A stretch of DNA of 64,000 nt from Symbiodinium natans (GCA_905221605.1 CAJNDS010002157.1:1124501-1188500), one strand, 5' to 3'. Shown: positions 9,601-19,260, counted from the stretch's first letter. The notes: a model not told the origin generated them from the sequence alone. Numbers and translations: made by a program.

Positions 9601-12129
9601 AGCCCGGTCGTCATTCAAGACTGGATGGAGCTGATTGACGGGCCGATGCGAGACCTCAGTGATGGAAGTGGTGCTTGGTGGGAGGCCGTCAAGAGTGAGG
9701 TCTCGTTGCACTACGCGAAGTGGGTGGCAAGTACGCCCTACCAGAGGTTGGCTATGCAAGGGCCCTCTGGAATGGATTTGGACGACGGGCGGTACGCTCG
9801 TGTCAATGCCCGAGCTGCTGGAATGTTGCTGGCAGCGTTGGCACCGGAAGTCCGGAGGGACTTGGTGGCGAGGCAGTGCACTCGCAGTGCGGTGAAGATC
9901 GTCTACCGGCTGTATGTTCAGTACTGCCCGGGGGGCGAGTCCGAGAAGCTGCACCTCCTGAAGTCGTTGACGGAGACTACCAAGGCGGCAGATGCAGAGC
10001 AGGCAGTGCGGGCCTTGCGTCAGTGGGAGAGATGGATGCAGCGAGCTCAAGGTATCGCTGTCACTTGCCCAGATCCGATGATCTTGGCTAGAGGGCTGTC
10101 GGTGATCGTGGCGGGCGTGCTGCAGAAGAATGCAGACGCTGCATTCAGGACATCCCTGGTCAAGAACACTTTGATGGTCGACACGTCGCCTACGTTGGCC
10201 ACTGTCATGCAGTACCAGCAGCATCTCAAGGCGGAGATGGAGACGCTGGCAGGTGTGATGGTGATGGGAAGCAGTCGTGGTGCAGAGCCCAAGGCCAAGC
10301 CTATGCAGGTTGAGGATGGGGCTACAGACCGCGACAAGGACAAGGATCGGGACAAGGGCAAGGGCAAGGAAAGAGAGCGAGACAAAGGAAAGGGCAAAGG
10401 AAAAGAAGCCTTTGGAAAAGGAAAGGACGGCGAGCAGAAGATCTGTCCGTGGTTCGCCAAAAGTCCTGAAGGATGTCGCCGAGGGAAAACGTGTCGCTTC
10501 AAGCACTCCTTCGAAGGGATCTCCAAGCGTGGGCGGTGCCTTGAATGTGGAGGTGAAGGACACATAGCGGCGGATTGTCCAACGAAGGCCTTGGCGTCGA
10601 GACCTTCGAGTTCTACTGGTGGAAAGGGCGGTGGTGGAGGCCACAGCCAACCGAGCCGGGCGAAGGAGGAGCCTGCAGCTAGAAGCATGGTGTCGGAACC
10701 GGAACCACAGCCGACATCACCGGTGTCCACGACAACCTCAGCGTCGAGTCCCAACCCTGAGCTCCAGTCTGCAATGACTGATGCAGTGCAAGCTCTGAGG
10801 TCTTTGGTGGGAGAAGGAGCTGGAGGAGGACATCCAGGATTGGCATCGATCCAGAGGCAGCTGGATGAGCTTCGGTTGAGAGCCTTGAGGGTTGAAGACG
10901 TGGTGGTGCGACCTCGTGGAGGAGATCCTCGGATGTTCAAGGCAGAGCTGGATGTGCCAACGGTGCTCATTGACTCTGGGGCTACGAACATTCTTCGACA
11001 ACCTCGAGATCCTCATGAGCTTCAGGATGCAAACCAGGTGAGTGTGGTGCTGGCCAACAACGAGAGGACTCAGCTCTACCAGACGCCAGCGGGATCTATA
11101 CTCACGCCGTCTACAACGACTCAGCCTTTGTTGCGCATGGGAGACCTCGTTCGTGCTGGTTGCGAGATATCTTGGGGACGAAAGGGCTTGAAGATTGTGC
11201 ACCCAACACTTGGGGTGCTGCGAACCAGCGTGAAGGCTGGATGTCCGGAGCTCACCATGGCAGAGGCGGACAAGATCATCGAGCAGGTGGAGAACGCCAA
11301 GCTTCAAGAGTTTCGAGATGAGGTGCAAACCTTGCAGATGAAGTTGGAGGCCCTGAAGGTGGGCGCTAACACTGCACCGTGGACTACGCATCTCGACGAC
11401 TATGTGGCTTCAGGATCGAGAAATGCTCTCTGGAAGGCGTTGATGGGGCCTGTGTTTGGGGAGCTACCTGAGGCTTTGAGGACCAGGCTATGTTTGGAGT
11501 TGAACCTGGCAAAGGGTTGGGACTACCTGAAGGCCCTTCCACTTCCTCGACGTGTCAAGAAGTCCTTCTTGCAGGCGCCCGAGTGGATCCTGCATCTTCC
11601 TGTCCATGAACATGAGGATGGCTTCCTGAAGGTCTTGGAGCAGGAGGGACGTATGGTGTTGAAGGTGGCTGGTAACATTGAGCAGGATGTCTACCAGGCC
11701 TTGCTATGGGCTGCGGTCAAGGGCAAGCTGAAATGCATTGTGGCCGGTGGGGCACATGGGCCTGCTCAGGATGAGGCCGTCTTCGTGAAGTCTGCCCAGG
11801 TGAAGTTGCTGTACTGCTTGGCGAGGCTAGCGTCGAAGCACCCTGAAGAGAAGACTGGTTTTGTGTGGTCGGGACCAGAGCGAAACCTGAACTGGGGTGA
11901 GTACAGCTATGGGCAGCAGCAAGTGAGGTTGGGGGAAAGGTTCTTGGTGGCGACTGCAATGGACCGGGTGCTTTGTGATCAAGGAGCACTTGGATTGGCA
12001 GTGACGAGGCCTACCGAGATCATCACCAACTACAACCTGGAGGTCTTGAAGGACAAGCGGGTGCAACCTGGGGAGCCAATGGGAAGAGAAGTCTCAGATG
12101 GTGGTTTGGCCTCAGGATTGAAGCGATGA
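9586..12129 (+). CDS. copia Gag core, zinc fingers and protease
   Basis: Continuous frame after the second shift. A helical Gag-like region runs from about 9600 to 10260 (DWMELIDGPMRDLSDGSGAW onward), then a Lys/Asp/Arg/Gly-rich linker, a CCCH finger (CPWFAKSPEGCRRGKTCRFKH pattern, 10444-10506) and a CCHC knuckle (CLECGGEGHIAADC, 10537-10578) for RNA binding. The aspartic protease motif LIDSGAT has its catalytic Asp codon at 10972-10974. A CCCH finger directly before the CCHC knuckle is more than the single knuckle usual in copia Gag. The frame stops at 12127-12129; a +1 shift just upstream leads into integrase. Confidence 0.85.
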   Translation, partial: SGAEDSPVVIQDWMELIDGPMRDLSDGSGAWWEAVKSEVSLHYAKWVASTPYQRLAMQGPSGMDLDDGRYARVNARAAGMLLAALAPEVRRDLVARQCTRSAVKIVYRLYVQYCPGGESEKLHLLKSLTETTKAADAEQAVRALRQWERWMQRAQGIAVTCPDPMILARGLSVIVAGVLQKNADAAFRTSLVKNTLMVDTSPTLATVMQYQQHLKAEMETLAGVMVMGSSRGAEPKAKPMQVEDGATDRDKDKDRDKGKGKERERDKGKGKGKEAFGKGKDGEQKICPWFAKSPEGCRRGKTCRFKHSFEGISKRGRCLECGGEGHIAADCPTKALASRPSSSTGGKGGGGGHSQPSRAKEEPAARSMVSEPEPQPTSPVSTTTSASSPNPELQSAMTDAVQALRSLVGEGAGGGHPGLASIQRQLDELRLRALRVEDVVVRPRGGDPRMFKAELDVPTVLIDSGATNILRQPRDPHELQDANQVSVVLANNERTQLYQTPAGSILTPSTTTQPLLRMGDLVRAGCEISWGRKGLKIVHPTLGVLRTSVKAGCPELTMAEADKIIEQVENAKLQEFRDEVQTLQMKLEALKVGANTAPWTTHLDDYVASGSRNALWKALMGPVFGELPEALRTRLCLELNLAKGWDYLKALPLPRRVKKSFLQAPEWILHLPVHEHEDGFLKVLEQEGRMVLKVAGNIEQDVYQALLWAAVKGKLKCIVAGGAHGPAQDEAVFVKSAQVKLLYCLARLASKHPEEKTGFVWSGPERNLNWGEYSYGQQQVRLGERFLVATAMDRVLCDQGALGLAVTRPTEIITNYNLEVLKDKRVQPGEPMGREVSDGGLASGLKR

Positions 12130-12904
12130 CTTTGTCGTGGACCCTGCGACTCTCAGAGCCATGTCGCAGGAGCAGTGGCAAGACCACGTCAAATCGGGTC
12201 ACTACCCGGCACGAAGAGACTGCTTGCAATGCACCACGTACGGTGCGACAGGACATCAGCACCGGCGAGTATCCCACCCGAGTTTGTTTGTCCTGAACAT
12301 CGATATCGCTGGCCCCTTCCGCACCTTGGGGGTAAACCCACATGGAAGGGGGCGTCAGGAGCGAAACCGCAATCTTCGCTACATGCTGGTCGCGAAGTAC
12401 ACTTTGCCGGAGTCCTACATCACCAACGAGCTGGAGGAGACTGCGGATGACCCTGAGGTGGAGGTGCCTGAGGGTGAAGCAGATCCGTTTGCCGAAGACG
12501 AAGGAGGTGGTGTTGGTTTGGTCGAAGAGGAGGGGATCGACTGGGATGACTACGAGCCGGATCTACTTGATGATGGTCCTGTACCTGATCCAGAGCAGGC
12601 TGAAGACCCTGATAAGGAGATAGTGGTTGGGACTAGGCCAAGAGAAATTCCGGAGGATGTGAAGGCGCCGAAGGCAGCCAACCTCTTGTTTGCACATGGA
12701 CTGGCCGACATCAAGGGAAGCAGTGGCCAGTGTGGTGCAGGGAATTGTCCTCTACCTCAGGAACCTGAACCTTCCTGTTCTTCGTTTCCACTCGGACAAG
12801 GCAGCACAGTTCACCAACAAGGGCTTGGTGCAATGGCTGCATGGTCAAGCGATTCGGGTGACTACCAGTGTGCCCGGAATTCCTCAGGGAAATGGTGGCG
12901 CTGA
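12125..12904 (+). pseudogene. copia integrase, N-terminal part
   Basis: Reads DDFVVDPATLRAMSQEQ and continues into an HHCC zinc site (His at 12185 and 12200, Cys at 12221 and 12230) and the first catalytic Asp in NIDIAGPF (12302-12304). A long acidic insert (about 12430-12640, many Glu/Asp) follows, so the first two catalytic Asp residues are far further apart than in ordinary integrases. The frame is lost near 12705, where another frame carries the rest of the catalytic core. Confidence 0.8.
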
Positions 12905-13310
12905 GGCGGGCATCAAGACAATCAAGCAGCGAGCTAGGACAGCCTTGGCATCGGCGAGGTTGGACCTGAAGTTCTGGCCATGTGCAGCTGAAGCAGTGGC
13001 GGCACAACAAAGGGCCAAAGCGTTGTCACAGGTGTCAAAGCTGGCAACGACGTTTGGAGCTAAGGTGATGGTGAAGCGGAGACCTTTTGCCTCAGGAGGG
13101 AAAACGGTTCGAAGGGAGTTTGAGCCTCGATGGGTCGAGGGAGTGTACCTGGGCTTGAGCAACTCGGTGGACGATGGTCACCTGGTGTATGCAGAGGACT
13201 CGTTTTTGCATACCAAGAACGTGAAGCCCAAGGCAGCCCTTGTGGATCCTGGACCTCCTGAAGTCGAACCGGGAGATGGTGGGTGTCTTCGAGTCCTTAG
13301 CGCCCCATGA
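12690..13310 (+). pseudogene. copia integrase, catalytic core C-terminal part
   Basis: After the shift near 12705 this frame carries the second catalytic Asp in FHSDKAAQF (12795-12797) and the catalytic Glu in GNGGAEAG (12903-12905). They have 35 residues between them, the DD35E spacing. A GKQ-like C-terminal segment with FEPRWVEGVYLGLSN follows, the conserved copia integrase tail. The frame ends at 13310, and the pol reading continues in the frame starting by 13240. Confidence 0.8.
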
Positions 13311-16300
13311 AGGGGATGAGCCGTGCCGAGGAGGGGACGGTTCTGTGCGACGTCGCCTGACTGGAAAGGGTCCACCGCGTATGGCCCGTGCAGTGTCTGG
13401 CGAGTTGGAAGAAGTGGAGCAGCATGGTGATGATGCTGTTTCGGAGGCTGAAGCGTTTGTTCGCGAGGTCTTGTACGAGGAGTGGGAGATCACGTCGGAG
13501 ATCGTTGAGGAGCTGTTCGAGCTACTTCCAGGAGATCCTCCACCTCGAAAGTGCGAAGAAAGGCCAGGTGAGGATATGGAGGAAGAGAAGGCCTGGTCGT
13601 CGGGGGCGTTCATCCGGGGAGGCATTGGTGGTCTTCGAGCCAACACCCGGAAGTTCCCGTATGTCACCAGGGTGATCAATCGCTTCATCGAGAACCACAC
13701 TGCTCACTTGGACAGCAGGTGGAATTCCTTCGTGATCTTCAAGAACTCGAAGACGGTGATGCATCGTGATTCCCACAATTCCAAGCATCAGCCATCGTAC
13801 CTGGTGCCAATTTCTCAGTTCACAAAGGGAGGTTTGTGGGTTGAAGGAGTGCCCGAAGGTGAAACCCCAGTGGAGCTGAAGGAGAAGTTGGGCCACATCA
13901 AGGAGTTTGTGGACGATGGTAGTGGGAGACAACCAATTGTGTTTCTTCCGAGGAAGTGGCACGCTACCCAGGAGTGGGAAGGCAATCGGCTGGTGGTGGC
14001 GGCGTACTCCATCAGGGACTTCCACCGGGTGAAGAGTGATGAGCAAGAGGTGCTGAATGATTTGGGCTTCGTCACAGCGGAGGAAGTCATGGATGAGGAG
14101 ACAACGGGTGACTCGGGAGATCAACGTTGCTTCCAAGTACCTCAACATGCTACTGGGTCTGGTGGTGACGGGCAGCAGCAGGTTCGGTTGAGACCAATGC
14201 GAATGACTACTGACGTCAACGTCCTGGCAGCGTACTTGGAAGGGCATGAGGTTGAGCCGTTCACGGTGAATTGGCGAATGGACTCATTGCCAACTGAAAG
14301 GCAAGTGTTCCAGGCTGCTAGGAAGGAGGATCTGGCCTATCAGTTCTGGAAGCAAAAGGATCGCTTGGAGCTCATCTTGTCGGAGGATTCTGAGCCGGTG
14401 CTGGAGAGGAGAGTCACCGAGCAGGTGATTGGATCACCTCGGTATCGGTTGATCTACATGGCGACGGTCACCATGGTGTGGAATGGCCCCGGTGGTACTT
14501 CGGCAATCTTTGGGTACTACGTGGAGTCTAGGAGAGACACCAAGTACCTCTATGTGAGCTGGGTTGAGGCCACGCGGGAGGAGTACATCCACGAGAGCGA
14601 GATGACTCGAGCGTTGCAAGAACTGCCACCACGGGGGGCAGCTTCTACGGTTCCTGCAGGTCCAGCAAGAGCGGGAGCAATCATGTCCAACAATACCACC
14701 TTCACGGTGAATCCAAGGGAAAGGTCTGGATCGAGAGATCAGGAACCGAGAGATCCCAGCAGTTCGTTTCGCTTGAACAAGTTCACGGGACCGAATCCTC
14801 ATGCCTTACCACTTCAGCCGGTGAATCGAAGGATGGAACTGATCACCAGGTTTGTGAGGCTTCAAGAGGATGAGTACGAACGATGGGAAGCGGATGTTCA
14901 CAGTGGGCAAGAGGTGATTGATGCCTTTCGTGGACAGTGGAGAGAGATTTTGCCCGTGGATGACACCGTAGATGAGGTGGTGCCAATGTTGGTGTACAAC
15001 AGCATGGAAGATTGGGAGACTGAGCCTGAGGTCTACATGGTCACGGAGGACGGATTCCGAAGGCATTTGGTCACCATCATGGATGTGCAGGAGTTTCCGG
15101 TGGTGGACCCCACGCCTGAGAACACGTTGGACTGGGAAGAGTTGGTGGTCGTCCAGGTGTACAACATGTTCCTTGGAAGGGTGGAGTATCTCCTGTACTG
15201 GGATCGAAGGGTGGTGGTGGAAGAGGCACCATTGCCGGCGTTGCCATGGATGGGACGTAGGGACCCTCCTGGACAAGATGATCGTGAACCTCGCTTGGCA
15301 CCAATGAGGGTGGAACCTGCGAGGGAGAACAAGCTCATCGTCGACGACATGATGTTGTTCGAGGAGGTTGAGTTTGAGGAGCTGGGCGAGCCAGAGGAAT
15401 CCTGGATGGAGCCTATGCTTAGGAAGGCTACCTCTGAAGGCCTTTACACCCCAGGGATTGAAGCGTTGCTGAACGACTTGAAGGAGGACGAGGTGCTTCA
15501 GGTTGCGCACACCGTTGACCCGAAGGAGGCGAGTGAGGCGATTGAAAAGTGGAAAAAGCCTATGGCCAAGGAGGTTGACTCGATGGTGGGCATGAACGCT
15601 ATCCACAAGATTTGGGGTGAAGATGCGAGACGTTTCCGGGCCGATCCAAACTCAGTGGTGGTGCCGTCCAAACTTGTGTACACAGTGAAGCCTCCCACAA
15701 GGCCTGAGGAGGGGAAGTACCGACGTCGAGTGCGGGCGGTGGCTTGTGGAAACTTCGCAAATGAGGGCCTGAAATTGGGTGATCTTTATGCAGCAGGAGC
15801 TACAATCGATGGAGTTCGGATTGTGGTCGCTGAAGCCAGTGCCAACAAGTGGAGCATTGGGACGGACGACGTGAAGAATGCCTTCTTGGCTGCACCACTA
15901 CCAGCGGGTCGTGGGTATGCAATGGAGCCTCCCCGGGCAGCGATCAGAGCTGGCCTGGCCGAGGAGGGGGAGCTGTGGGTCGTGGACGCTGCAGTCTATG
16001 GTTTCAAGAAATCGCCAAAGTGGTGGACGGACCATCGCAACTCAAAGGCAAGGCTTGCGAAGTGGAAGGACGATGATGGGAAGCCGGTGAAGTTGGAAGG
16101 CTGCTTGACGGACGTCAACCTCTACAAGGTCCTGAAGGAAGAGAAGCCTGGAACGTGGACTTTGACGGGCTTGGTGGTCTTCTATGTGGACGACGTCTTG
16201 GCGGCTGGGCCGGATTCCATCTTGCGAGGGTTCTTCGGATGGTTGGGCAGCCAATGGGAGACTAATGGCTGTGAGATGGTGGAGCGAGGAAAACCACCTG

Positions 16301-17949
16301 TCCGGTTTCTGGGCCTGGAGATTAGCATGCTGGACGATGGGACCTACTGTGTGGGTCAGCAGGGCTACCTTCAGGAGTTGGTTCGAAGCCGAGAAGTTAA
16401 GTCCTTCAGCAAGCTGCCAATGGCGAGAGAAATCCCAGAAGGGAGTGCTACGGAGGAGCAGGATCCGAGCATGGTGAAAGAGGCACAGCAGCGGTGTGGA
16501 GAGCTGTTGTGGGCTTCCCAACGTGGGCGGCCGGATTTGGCATTCCCAATGGCAGTGATGTCCTCGTTGGTCACGAGAAATGCAAGGGAGGCTGTGAAGA
16601 TGGGCAAAAAGATGGTGGCCTATCTCAACAGCACCATCGACAAGAAGTTCTTCTTGCCGGGCCCGGACCACGAGCATGCCAACGACTTGGTCCTGTTCAC
16701 GGACGCCAGCTTCGCTCCCACTGCTGCTCAAAGTTACTCAGGGGCTGTTGTCTTTTGGAGGGGTCATCCGATCCTTTGGAAGGCTTCGAAGCAATCGCTG
16801 ACCGCTTTGTCGAGTGCCGAGGCGGAGGTGATCGCAGTGTCCGACGGAGTGGCTTTGCTTCGAGCGGTGAGGTCGGCGTTGGAAGACTTGGGGTTGAAGC
16901 CGGCACGGACCATCGTGAAGGTGGATTCCACAGCTGCGATTGGAGTTCTGACTGGGGAGGGATCGTGGAGGACGAGACACCTCAAACTCCGACATCACTG
17001 GATCCGGGAGATGATCGCCGCGGGCCAGATCGAGTTGGAGCACCAGCCAGGACAGGGACAGCTCGCAGACGTTTTGACAAAACAAGTGCCCCAGGCGAGG
17101 CTTCAGGAGGTCTTCGACGAGTGGAGTTTGCGCGATGGGCCCCCTGAGCTTCGTGTACTACGTGGACAGAAGCAGGTCAAGTTCGAAACCATGGCAGTCG
17201 ACAGCAGTCTTGAAGCAGCAGCAGTCAACAGCAGTCGTGAACCCGCAGCAGCAGTCAGCAGTAGCAACAGCAGGACGCTAGAAGCAGGGGTGAAGTTCCA
17301 GGCTGATTGGGCGTTGAAGTTAGCTACGATGTGCTCTATGGTGTGTGGGGTTAAGGGTGACGCGACGACTTCTGTGCAGCTGAAAGAAGCTCTGGCTTCA
17401 GACTGGGAGATGTGGCTGGTGGTCTTGATACTGGTTACAGCTGTGGTGGCTGTGTGGGAATGCTTGAAGGGCTCTACAAAGAAGGTTGTGAGCTTGAAGG
17501 CGATGAGATCTGGAGAAAAGGCCGAACACCGTGAAGTGTTGGCGTTGCTGGCCAAAGCGAGGAGCCTGGAAGAAGAAGAGAGGCTTCGTCACTTGGCTGC
17601 GAAGTATTTTCCAGAGCGTCGTGAAGCTGGACCCTCGACATCAGTGCAGGTGAGAGATGGGGTGACCTCAGTGCGTGTGGGTGGTTTGGGCGAACCTGGT
17701 GGAGTCCTGTACGAAGAGACATTGGGGTTCAGACGCAGGAGATGCTACCGGCTTTGGCACCGACAGTGGTGCAGGTTCCGTTCGATGGGGTCTTGTACCA
17801 TGGTCCTGGAGGAGATTGCTACCACTGGCATCGTGGATGTTGGGGTCTTCGCAATGTGGACCAGGTGTCGCAGAGGACGCTGTGCAGATGCTGTCGAGAA
17901 GCCGGTGGACAGTCGCTATATGGGCATGGTGGGCAACAGCGAAGCTTGA
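13240..17949 (+). CDS. pol: copia Pol: 2OG-Fe(II) oxygenase-like domain, reverse transcriptase, RNase H, membrane tail
   Basis: 1569 codons open. Residues about 120-265: a double-stranded beta-helix-like domain with HRD (H175, D177), GGLWVEG, WHATQEW (H241) and R250. This is the H-x-D...H...R pattern of 2OG-Fe(II) dioxygenases, with an HRDxHN context resembling TET/JBP DNA-base oxygenases. Residues about 330-750 are not recognised. RT: KLVYTVKPP near residue 810, TDDVKNAFL (catalytic Asp about 877) and YVDD at 982-985 (nt 16183-16194). RNase H: TDAS (D1155), SSAEAE, KVDSTAA and LRHHWIREM. After RNase H a Ser/Ala-rich linker is followed by one hydrophobic segment (nt 17407-17466) and a basic coiled-coil-like tail. 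The membrane tail is not a usual copia part. Confidence 0.9.
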   Translation: MWILDLLKSNREMVGVFESLAPHEGDEPCRGGDGSVRRRLTGKGPPRMARAVSGELEEVEQHGDDAVSEAEAFVREVLYEEWEITSEIVEELFELLPGDPPPRKCEERPGEDMEEEKAWSSGAFIRGGIGGLRANTRKFPYVTRVINRFIENHTAHLDSRWNSFVIFKNSKTVMHRDSHNSKHQPSYLVPISQFTKGGLWVEGVPEGETPVELKEKLGHIKEFVDDGSGRQPIVFLPRKWHATQEWEGNRLVVAAYSIRDFHRVKSDEQEVLNDLGFVTAEEVMDEETTGDSGDQRCFQVPQHATGSGGDGQQQVRLRPMRMTTDVNVLAAYLEGHEVEPFTVNWRMDSLPTERQVFQAARKEDLAYQFWKQKDRLELILSEDSEPVLERRVTEQVIGSPRYRLIYMATVTMVWNGPGGTSAIFGYYVESRRDTKYLYVSWVEATREEYIHESEMTRALQELPPRGAASTVPAGPARAGAIMSNNTTFTVNPRERSGSRDQEPRDPSSSFRLNKFTGPNPHALPLQPVNRRMELITRFVRLQEDEYERWEADVHSGQEVIDAFRGQWREILPVDDTVDEVVPMLVYNSMEDWETEPEVYMVTEDGFRRHLVTIMDVQEFPVVDPTPENTLDWEELVVVQVYNMFLGRVEYLLYWDRRVVVEEAPLPALPWMGRRDPPGQDDREPRLAPMRVEPARENKLIVDDMMLFEEVEFEELGEPEESWMEPMLRKATSEGLYTPGIEALLNDLKEDEVLQVAHTVDPKEASEAIEKWKKPMAKEVDSMVGMNAIHKIWGEDARRFRADPNSVVVPSKLVYTVKPPTRPEEGKYRRRVRAVACGNFANEGLKLGDLYAAGATIDGVRIVVAEASANKWSIGTDDVKNAFLAAPLPAGRGYAMEPPRAAIRAGLAEEGELWVVDAAVYGFKKSPKWWTDHRNSKARLAKWKDDDGKPVKLEGCLTDVNLYKVLKEEKPGTWTLTGLVVFYVDDVLAAGPDSILRGFFGWLGSQWETNGCEMVERGKPPVRFLGLEISMLDDGTYCVGQQGYLQELVRSREVKSFSKLPMAREIPEGSATEEQDPSMVKEAQQRCGELLWASQRGRPDLAFPMAVMSSLVTRNAREAVKMGKKMVAYLNSTIDKKFFLPGPDHEHANDLVLFTDASFAPTAAQSYSGAVVFWRGHPILWKASKQSLTALSSAEAEVIAVSDGVALLRAVRSALEDLGLKPARTIVKVDSTAAIGVLTGEGSWRTRHLKLRHHWIREMIAAGQIELEHQPGQGQLADVLTKQVPQARLQEVFDEWSLRDGPPELRVLRGQKQVKFETMAVDSSLEAAAVNSSREPAAAVSSSNSRTLEAGVKFQADWALKLATMCSMVCGVKGDATTSVQLKEALASDWEMWLVVLILVTAVVAVWECLKGSTKKVVSLKAMRSGEKAEHREVLALLAKARSLEEEERLRHLAAKYFPERREAGPSTSVQVRDGVTSVRVGGLGEPGGVLYEETLGFRRRRCYRLWHRQWCRFRSMGSCTMVLEEIATTGIVDVGVFAMWTRCRRGRCADAVEKPVDSRYMGMVGNSEA
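13610..14034 (+). other. 2OG-Fe(II)/TET-JBP-like dioxygenase domain inside copia pol
   Basis: The domain lies between the integrase tail and RT. It starts with AFIRGGIGGLRANTRKFPYV and continues to the H-x-D pair (codons 13762-13770), a glycine-rich GGLWVEG strand, the distal His (13960) and Arg (13987) in GNRLVVAAYS. These are the metal- and 2-oxoglutarate-binding positions of the family. If active it could oxidise a base in element or host DNA; dinoflagellate DNA is known to contain hydroxymethyluracil. Activity is inference. Confidence 0.7.
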
Positions 17950-18176
17950 GACCTACCAGAACGGGCTGAATGGGCTTGCGAGAAGAGCGAGCTTGTTGGG
18001 CCGTGGCGTGGAAGTTGGACGTTGGCCGTGTGAGAAAGGAGGCCAAAGGTTCGACAGAAGATGGTGTATAGGGCCATTGGCCAGTCTTGAGGACCCACCG
18101 CTTGGAGAGCATGGGTACCTATGGCAGTCAGTTGGATTGCCAAAACGCCTTGTGAGCCTACCTTGACAGGTGGCTC

Positions 18177-18185
18177 AAGGAGGGG
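18177..18185 (+). promoter_or_regulatory. Polypurine tract
   Basis: AAGGAGGGG immediately precedes the TG start of the 3' LTR, the position from which plus-strand DNA synthesis is primed. Confidence 0.8.
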
Positions 18186-18519
18186 TGATGAAAGGTGTGG
18201 AATGAGATGCACCTGTTGCTTTGGCTTTGTGGTTCCAGGACATGCCGTAGGCAAAGTCGGAACAAGAAGCAGTTGCAGCACAGACATGCAGGCAACAGGT
18301 CGCATGTTCTGTTGGTCGCGTGTTGTTGTGTGGTCGCCTTTCCGTGGTAGAGGTAGGACCGCCCGACGGGCCGATGGACTTCGGTGCTGCAGTGTGAGGA
18401 AAAGTGGCCTCTGGTGGTGAAGCGGTGTTCGTACAAGGAGTACAAGCCGAGCCAGAGCCAAGCACAAGCCTCCAAGCTGCCATGTCGTTTGCTGGACCTC
18501 AAGAGCCCCGCGCTCTTGA
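18186..18519 (+). repeat. 3' LTR (334 bp)
   Basis: Identical to 7489-7822 and followed by the TAGGG duplication at 18520-18524, after which the telomere-type array resumes. Confidence 0.95.
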
Positions 18520-18549
18520 TAGGGTTTAGGTTTAGGGTTTAGGGTCTAG

Positions 18550-18640
18550 GGTTTTTTCGGGGGCTTCAGGGGCTTTAGGGGCTTTAGGGGCTTTAGGGGC
18601 TTTAGGGGCTTTAGGGGCTTTAGGCGCTTCGGGTTTAGGG
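18550..18640 (+). repeat. GGGGCTTTA variant repeat
   Basis: Nine-base telomere-derived unit repeated about seven times just right of the copia element, another locally homogenised variant. Confidence 0.7.
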
Positions 18641-18976
18641 GCTTCGTGCTTGGGGGTTTAGCGGTTTCGGGTTGAGGGTTTAGGGGTTTAGGGGCTTTAG
18701 GGGCTTTAGTGGTTTAGGGGTTTAAGGTTTAGGGCTTAGGGCTTAAGCTGTGGGTTTAGGAGTTTAGGTTCAGGGTTTAGGGTTAAGGGGGTTTAGGGGT
18801 TAGGGTTTAGGGTTAAGGGGGTTGAGGGGGTTGAGGGGGTTTAGGGTTTAGGGTTTAGGGTTTAGGGTTTAGGGTTTAGGGTTTAGGGTTTAGGGTTTAG
18901 GGTTTAGGGTTTAGGGCTTGGGTTTTAGGGTTTTAGGGTTTAGGGTTTAGGGCTTGGGGGGCGAGCACCGGTCGGC

Positions 18977-19039
18977 CTTGGAGAGCTTCTGCCCATGCCG
19001 GCGCAGCGCGGCGGTGCGGCCCATGCCCAGCTGGTTGTC
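18977..19039 (-). CDS. 63-nt exon, zone G1
   Basis: Phase 0 at both ends between CCAG|GAC and TCCAAG|GC, reading DNQLGMGRTAALRRHGQKLS then K. Both edges fit AG|G. In transcript order it precedes the exon at 7228-7296, with the copia element between them. Confidence 0.6.
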
Positions 19040-19221
19040 CTGGCTGCCGGGGGAGCTTCAGAACGAGCACAAACCAAGTACCCCCGAAACCCTAATTAAA
19101 CCCTAAACCCTAAACCCCAAACCCTAAACCCTAAACCCTAAACCCCAAACCCTAAACCCTAAACCCCAAACCCTAAACCCTAAACCCTAACATATCATCA
19201 GTTTTGGGGCTGCCGTGATCC

Positions 19222-19260
19222 CTGAGAGCTCCTTATACAGCCTCTTGAAGTTGAGCATGC
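19222..19260 (-). CDS. Exon, zone G1 (3' edge uncertain)
   Basis: Acceptor CGTAAG|GC, then MLNFKRLYKELS. The frame stays open further, to about 19205, so the donor is uncertain. Confidence 0.5.

Larger units (their letters stand above)
7489..18519 (+). mobile_element. Full-length Ty1/copia LTR retrotransposon inserted in a telomeric array
   Basis: The element is 11,031 bp: 334-bp LTRs at both ends, 5-bp TAGGG duplication, tRNA primer site, polypurine tract, and gag, protease, integrase, reverse transcriptase and RNase H in copia order. The LTRs are identical over all 334 positions, so the insertion is very young. The internal frame changes about five times (near 9189, 9585, 12124, 12705 and 13250), so this copy cannot make an intact polyprotein unless some shifts are sequencing errors. 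It is long for copia because of a large region between integrase and RT and a C-terminal extension. Confidence 0.95.
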
